From Paracoccaceae bacterium (GTDB lineage Bacteria > Pseudomonadota > Alphaproteobacteria > Rhodobacterales > Rhodobacteraceae), in contig DQCI01000196.1 of assembly GCA_003545125.1 (NCBI GenBank), positions 9,784 to 16,464 of the forward strand: a stretch of DNA of 6,681 bases, given 5' to 3'. Every line of letters begins with the position of its first letter. Within the stretch, counting starts at the first letter, position 1. The notes under the pieces were generated by a model that was not told the DNA's origin, did not search any database, and saw only the letters and a list, made by a program, of their open reading frames with translations. Positions 5,788 to 6,681 of the stretch are shown here, one piece after another. A program made the position numbers and the translations under genes.

Positions 5788-6630
5788 GTGACCAAGGCCC
5801 TCGCCTCCCTGTCCGACGTCGCCTCGGGCTACGATGCGATCGTGTTCGACCAATGGGGCGTGCTGCATGACGGCAGCGCGCCCTCTTCTGCGGCAGTGGC
5901 GGCGCTGACCGAGCTGAAGGCCAGGGGCCACATGCTGGCGGTGCTGACGAATTCCGGCCGCCGGGCCGCTCCCAACGCCGCGCGCCTGACCGCGCTGGGA
6001 TTTCCACCGGACCTGTTCGATTGCGTGATGAGTTCCGGCGAAGCGCTGTGGCATGAGTTCGCGGCCCATCGAACCGCGTTCACCAGGCTTCATGCGATCA
6101 CCAGCCGACCGGACGATGCAATTGACTGGGCGGCGGGGCTCGAGGTTAACTTCGTGCCGATCGAAGAGGCCGAGGCGGTGCTGCTCATGGGAGTCGCGGA
6201 TGACGCGCTGCCCGGCGCCTACGACGGGGTCTTTGCCGTCGCCCTCGAACGCGGCCTGCCGGTCCTTTGCTCCAACCCTGACCGGACCGCGCCGCGCCCA
6301 GGCGGTGCAATCGTGGTCATGCCGGGCATGCTGGCGCACGACCATGCCAATGCCGGCGGCGAGGTCCGCTACGTCGGCAAACCCCACGTTCCGATCTTTC
6401 GCGCCGTCGAGGCGGCGCTTGACCTGCCGCCGGAGAGGGTTTTGATGGTGGGCGACAGTCTCGAACACGACATCGCCGGTGCCGCTGCCGCCGGCTGGGA
6501 CAGCGTCTTCATCTGCGGCGGGCTGCATGCCCAAAGCTTCCGATCCGGCGAGGTCGGAGAGACCGTTGCCGAACTCGCCCGCTCAATGGACACACCGCTC
6601 CCCGAATTCACCCTCGAAACCGTGAGGTAA
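5788..6630 (+). CDS. HAD superfamily class IIA hydrolase (TIGR01459-like)
   Basis: Probable phosphatase of 280 aa. HAD motifs are in order: motif I FDQWGVLHDG at 20-29 with nucleophile Asp21; motif II VLTNSGRR at 52-59 (Thr54); a C2-type cap over about 85-180; motif III Lys198 in VGKPHVPIF; and motif IV GDSLEHD at 222-228 (Asp223, Asp228). Motif I has Trp23 where most HAD phosphatases carry the second Asp (DxD), as I recall for this alphaproteobacterial subfamily. A substrate is not established for the subfamily; a phospho-sugar or phospho-acid is a guess from context. The start is taken as GTG 5788, 4 nt after the MBL stop, since the only upstream in-frame option is a TTG inside the MBL gene. 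No good ribosome site is seen, so translation is probably coupled to the preceding gene. The next gene begins 4 nt after its stop. Confidence 0.85.
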   Translation: MTKALASLSDVASGYDAIVFDQWGVLHDGSAPSSAAVAALTELKARGHMLAVLTNSGRRAAPNAARLTALGFPPDLFDCVMSSGEALWHEFAAHRTAFTRLHAITSRPDDAIDWAAGLEVNFVPIEEAEAVLLMGVADDALPGAYDGVFAVALERGLPVLCSNPDRTAPRPGGAIVVMPGMLAHDHANAGGEVRYVGKPHVPIFRAVEAALDLPPERVLMVGDSLEHDIAGAAAAGWDSVFICGGLHAQSFRSGEVGETVAELARSMDTPLPEFTLETVR

Positions 6631-6634
6631 GGCC

Positions 6635-6681
6635 ATGAATGACATACTGACCGACAATTTCCGCGCTTTTTCGGCCCGTAT
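6635..6681 (+). CDS. Start of next operon gene, possibly class II aldolase (truncated by window edge)
   Basis: ATG 6635 opens a frame that reads MNDILTDNFRAFSAR before the window ends. It lies 4 nt after the HAD stop, with GAGG 7 nt upstream, so it is very probably a real co-transcribed gene. The short N-terminus resembles the beginning of class II aldolase/adducin-type proteins, in which a Phe-Arg-Ala-x-Ser-Ala-Arg-Ile segment precedes the GAGGN motif. That call comes from memory of family pattern on only 15 residues and is weak; only the presence of a gene is well supported. Confidence 0.5.
   Translation, partial: MNDILTDNFRAFSAR

Noticed and set aside
4767..5795. A 342-codon minus-strand frame opposite the MBL gene
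   Set aside because: It mirrors the MBL coding sequence, has a His/Val/Arg-rich composition without motifs, and no ribosome site supports it; the plus strand encodes all seven metal ligands.
5752..6534. A 260-codon minus-strand frame opposite the HAD gene
   Set aside because: Low-complexity Arg/Gln/His/Gly composition and no motifs, while the opposite strand has intact HAD motifs.

Overview
The window reads as part of a carbohydrate or polyol catabolism locus from a GC-rich alphaproteobacterium, possibly Rhodobacterales or Rhizobiales. This rests on the strong G/C bias at third codon positions, the HAD class IIA hydrolase type (TIGR01459-like, known mostly from alphaproteobacteria), and the MalK/UgpC-type ABC system divergent from a FadR-type GntR regulator. 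The species cannot be named from sequence alone. No mobile elements, tRNA, rRNA or CRISPR structures are visible.

Layout: positions 1-3936 carry a minus-strand ABC importer operon transcribed leftward: MalK-type ATPase, periplasmic binding protein, MalF-type permease, MalG-type permease (cut by the left edge). Two GC-rich hairpins lie between the binding-protein and first permease genes, and a smaller one sits over the ATPase stop codon. Positions 3937-4086 are a divergent control region with a credible sigma70-like promoter toward the regulator. Positions 4087-6681 carry plus-strand genes: GntR/FCD regulator, metallo-beta-lactamase-fold hydrolase (lactonase-like), HAD class IIA phosphatase-like protein, and the first 15 codons of another gene whose start resembles class II aldolases (tentative). 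The last three are tightly packed, with 4-nt gaps.

Working model (inference): the importer takes up a sugar, polyol or sugar-acid; the GntR protein senses it or a downstream metabolite and controls both arms; the MBL hydrolase, HAD hydrolase and the next gene act on the intermediates. The substrate cannot be read from sequence. The points most worth following are the pairing of a lactonase-like MBL enzyme with a HAD-IIA protein in a transporter locus, the Trp in place of the second Asp in the HAD active-site motif, the strong intercistronic hairpin behind the binding-protein gene, and the candidate operators around the regulator. I see no clear sign of a wholly new type of system; the novelty, if any, is an unassigned catabolic pathway.
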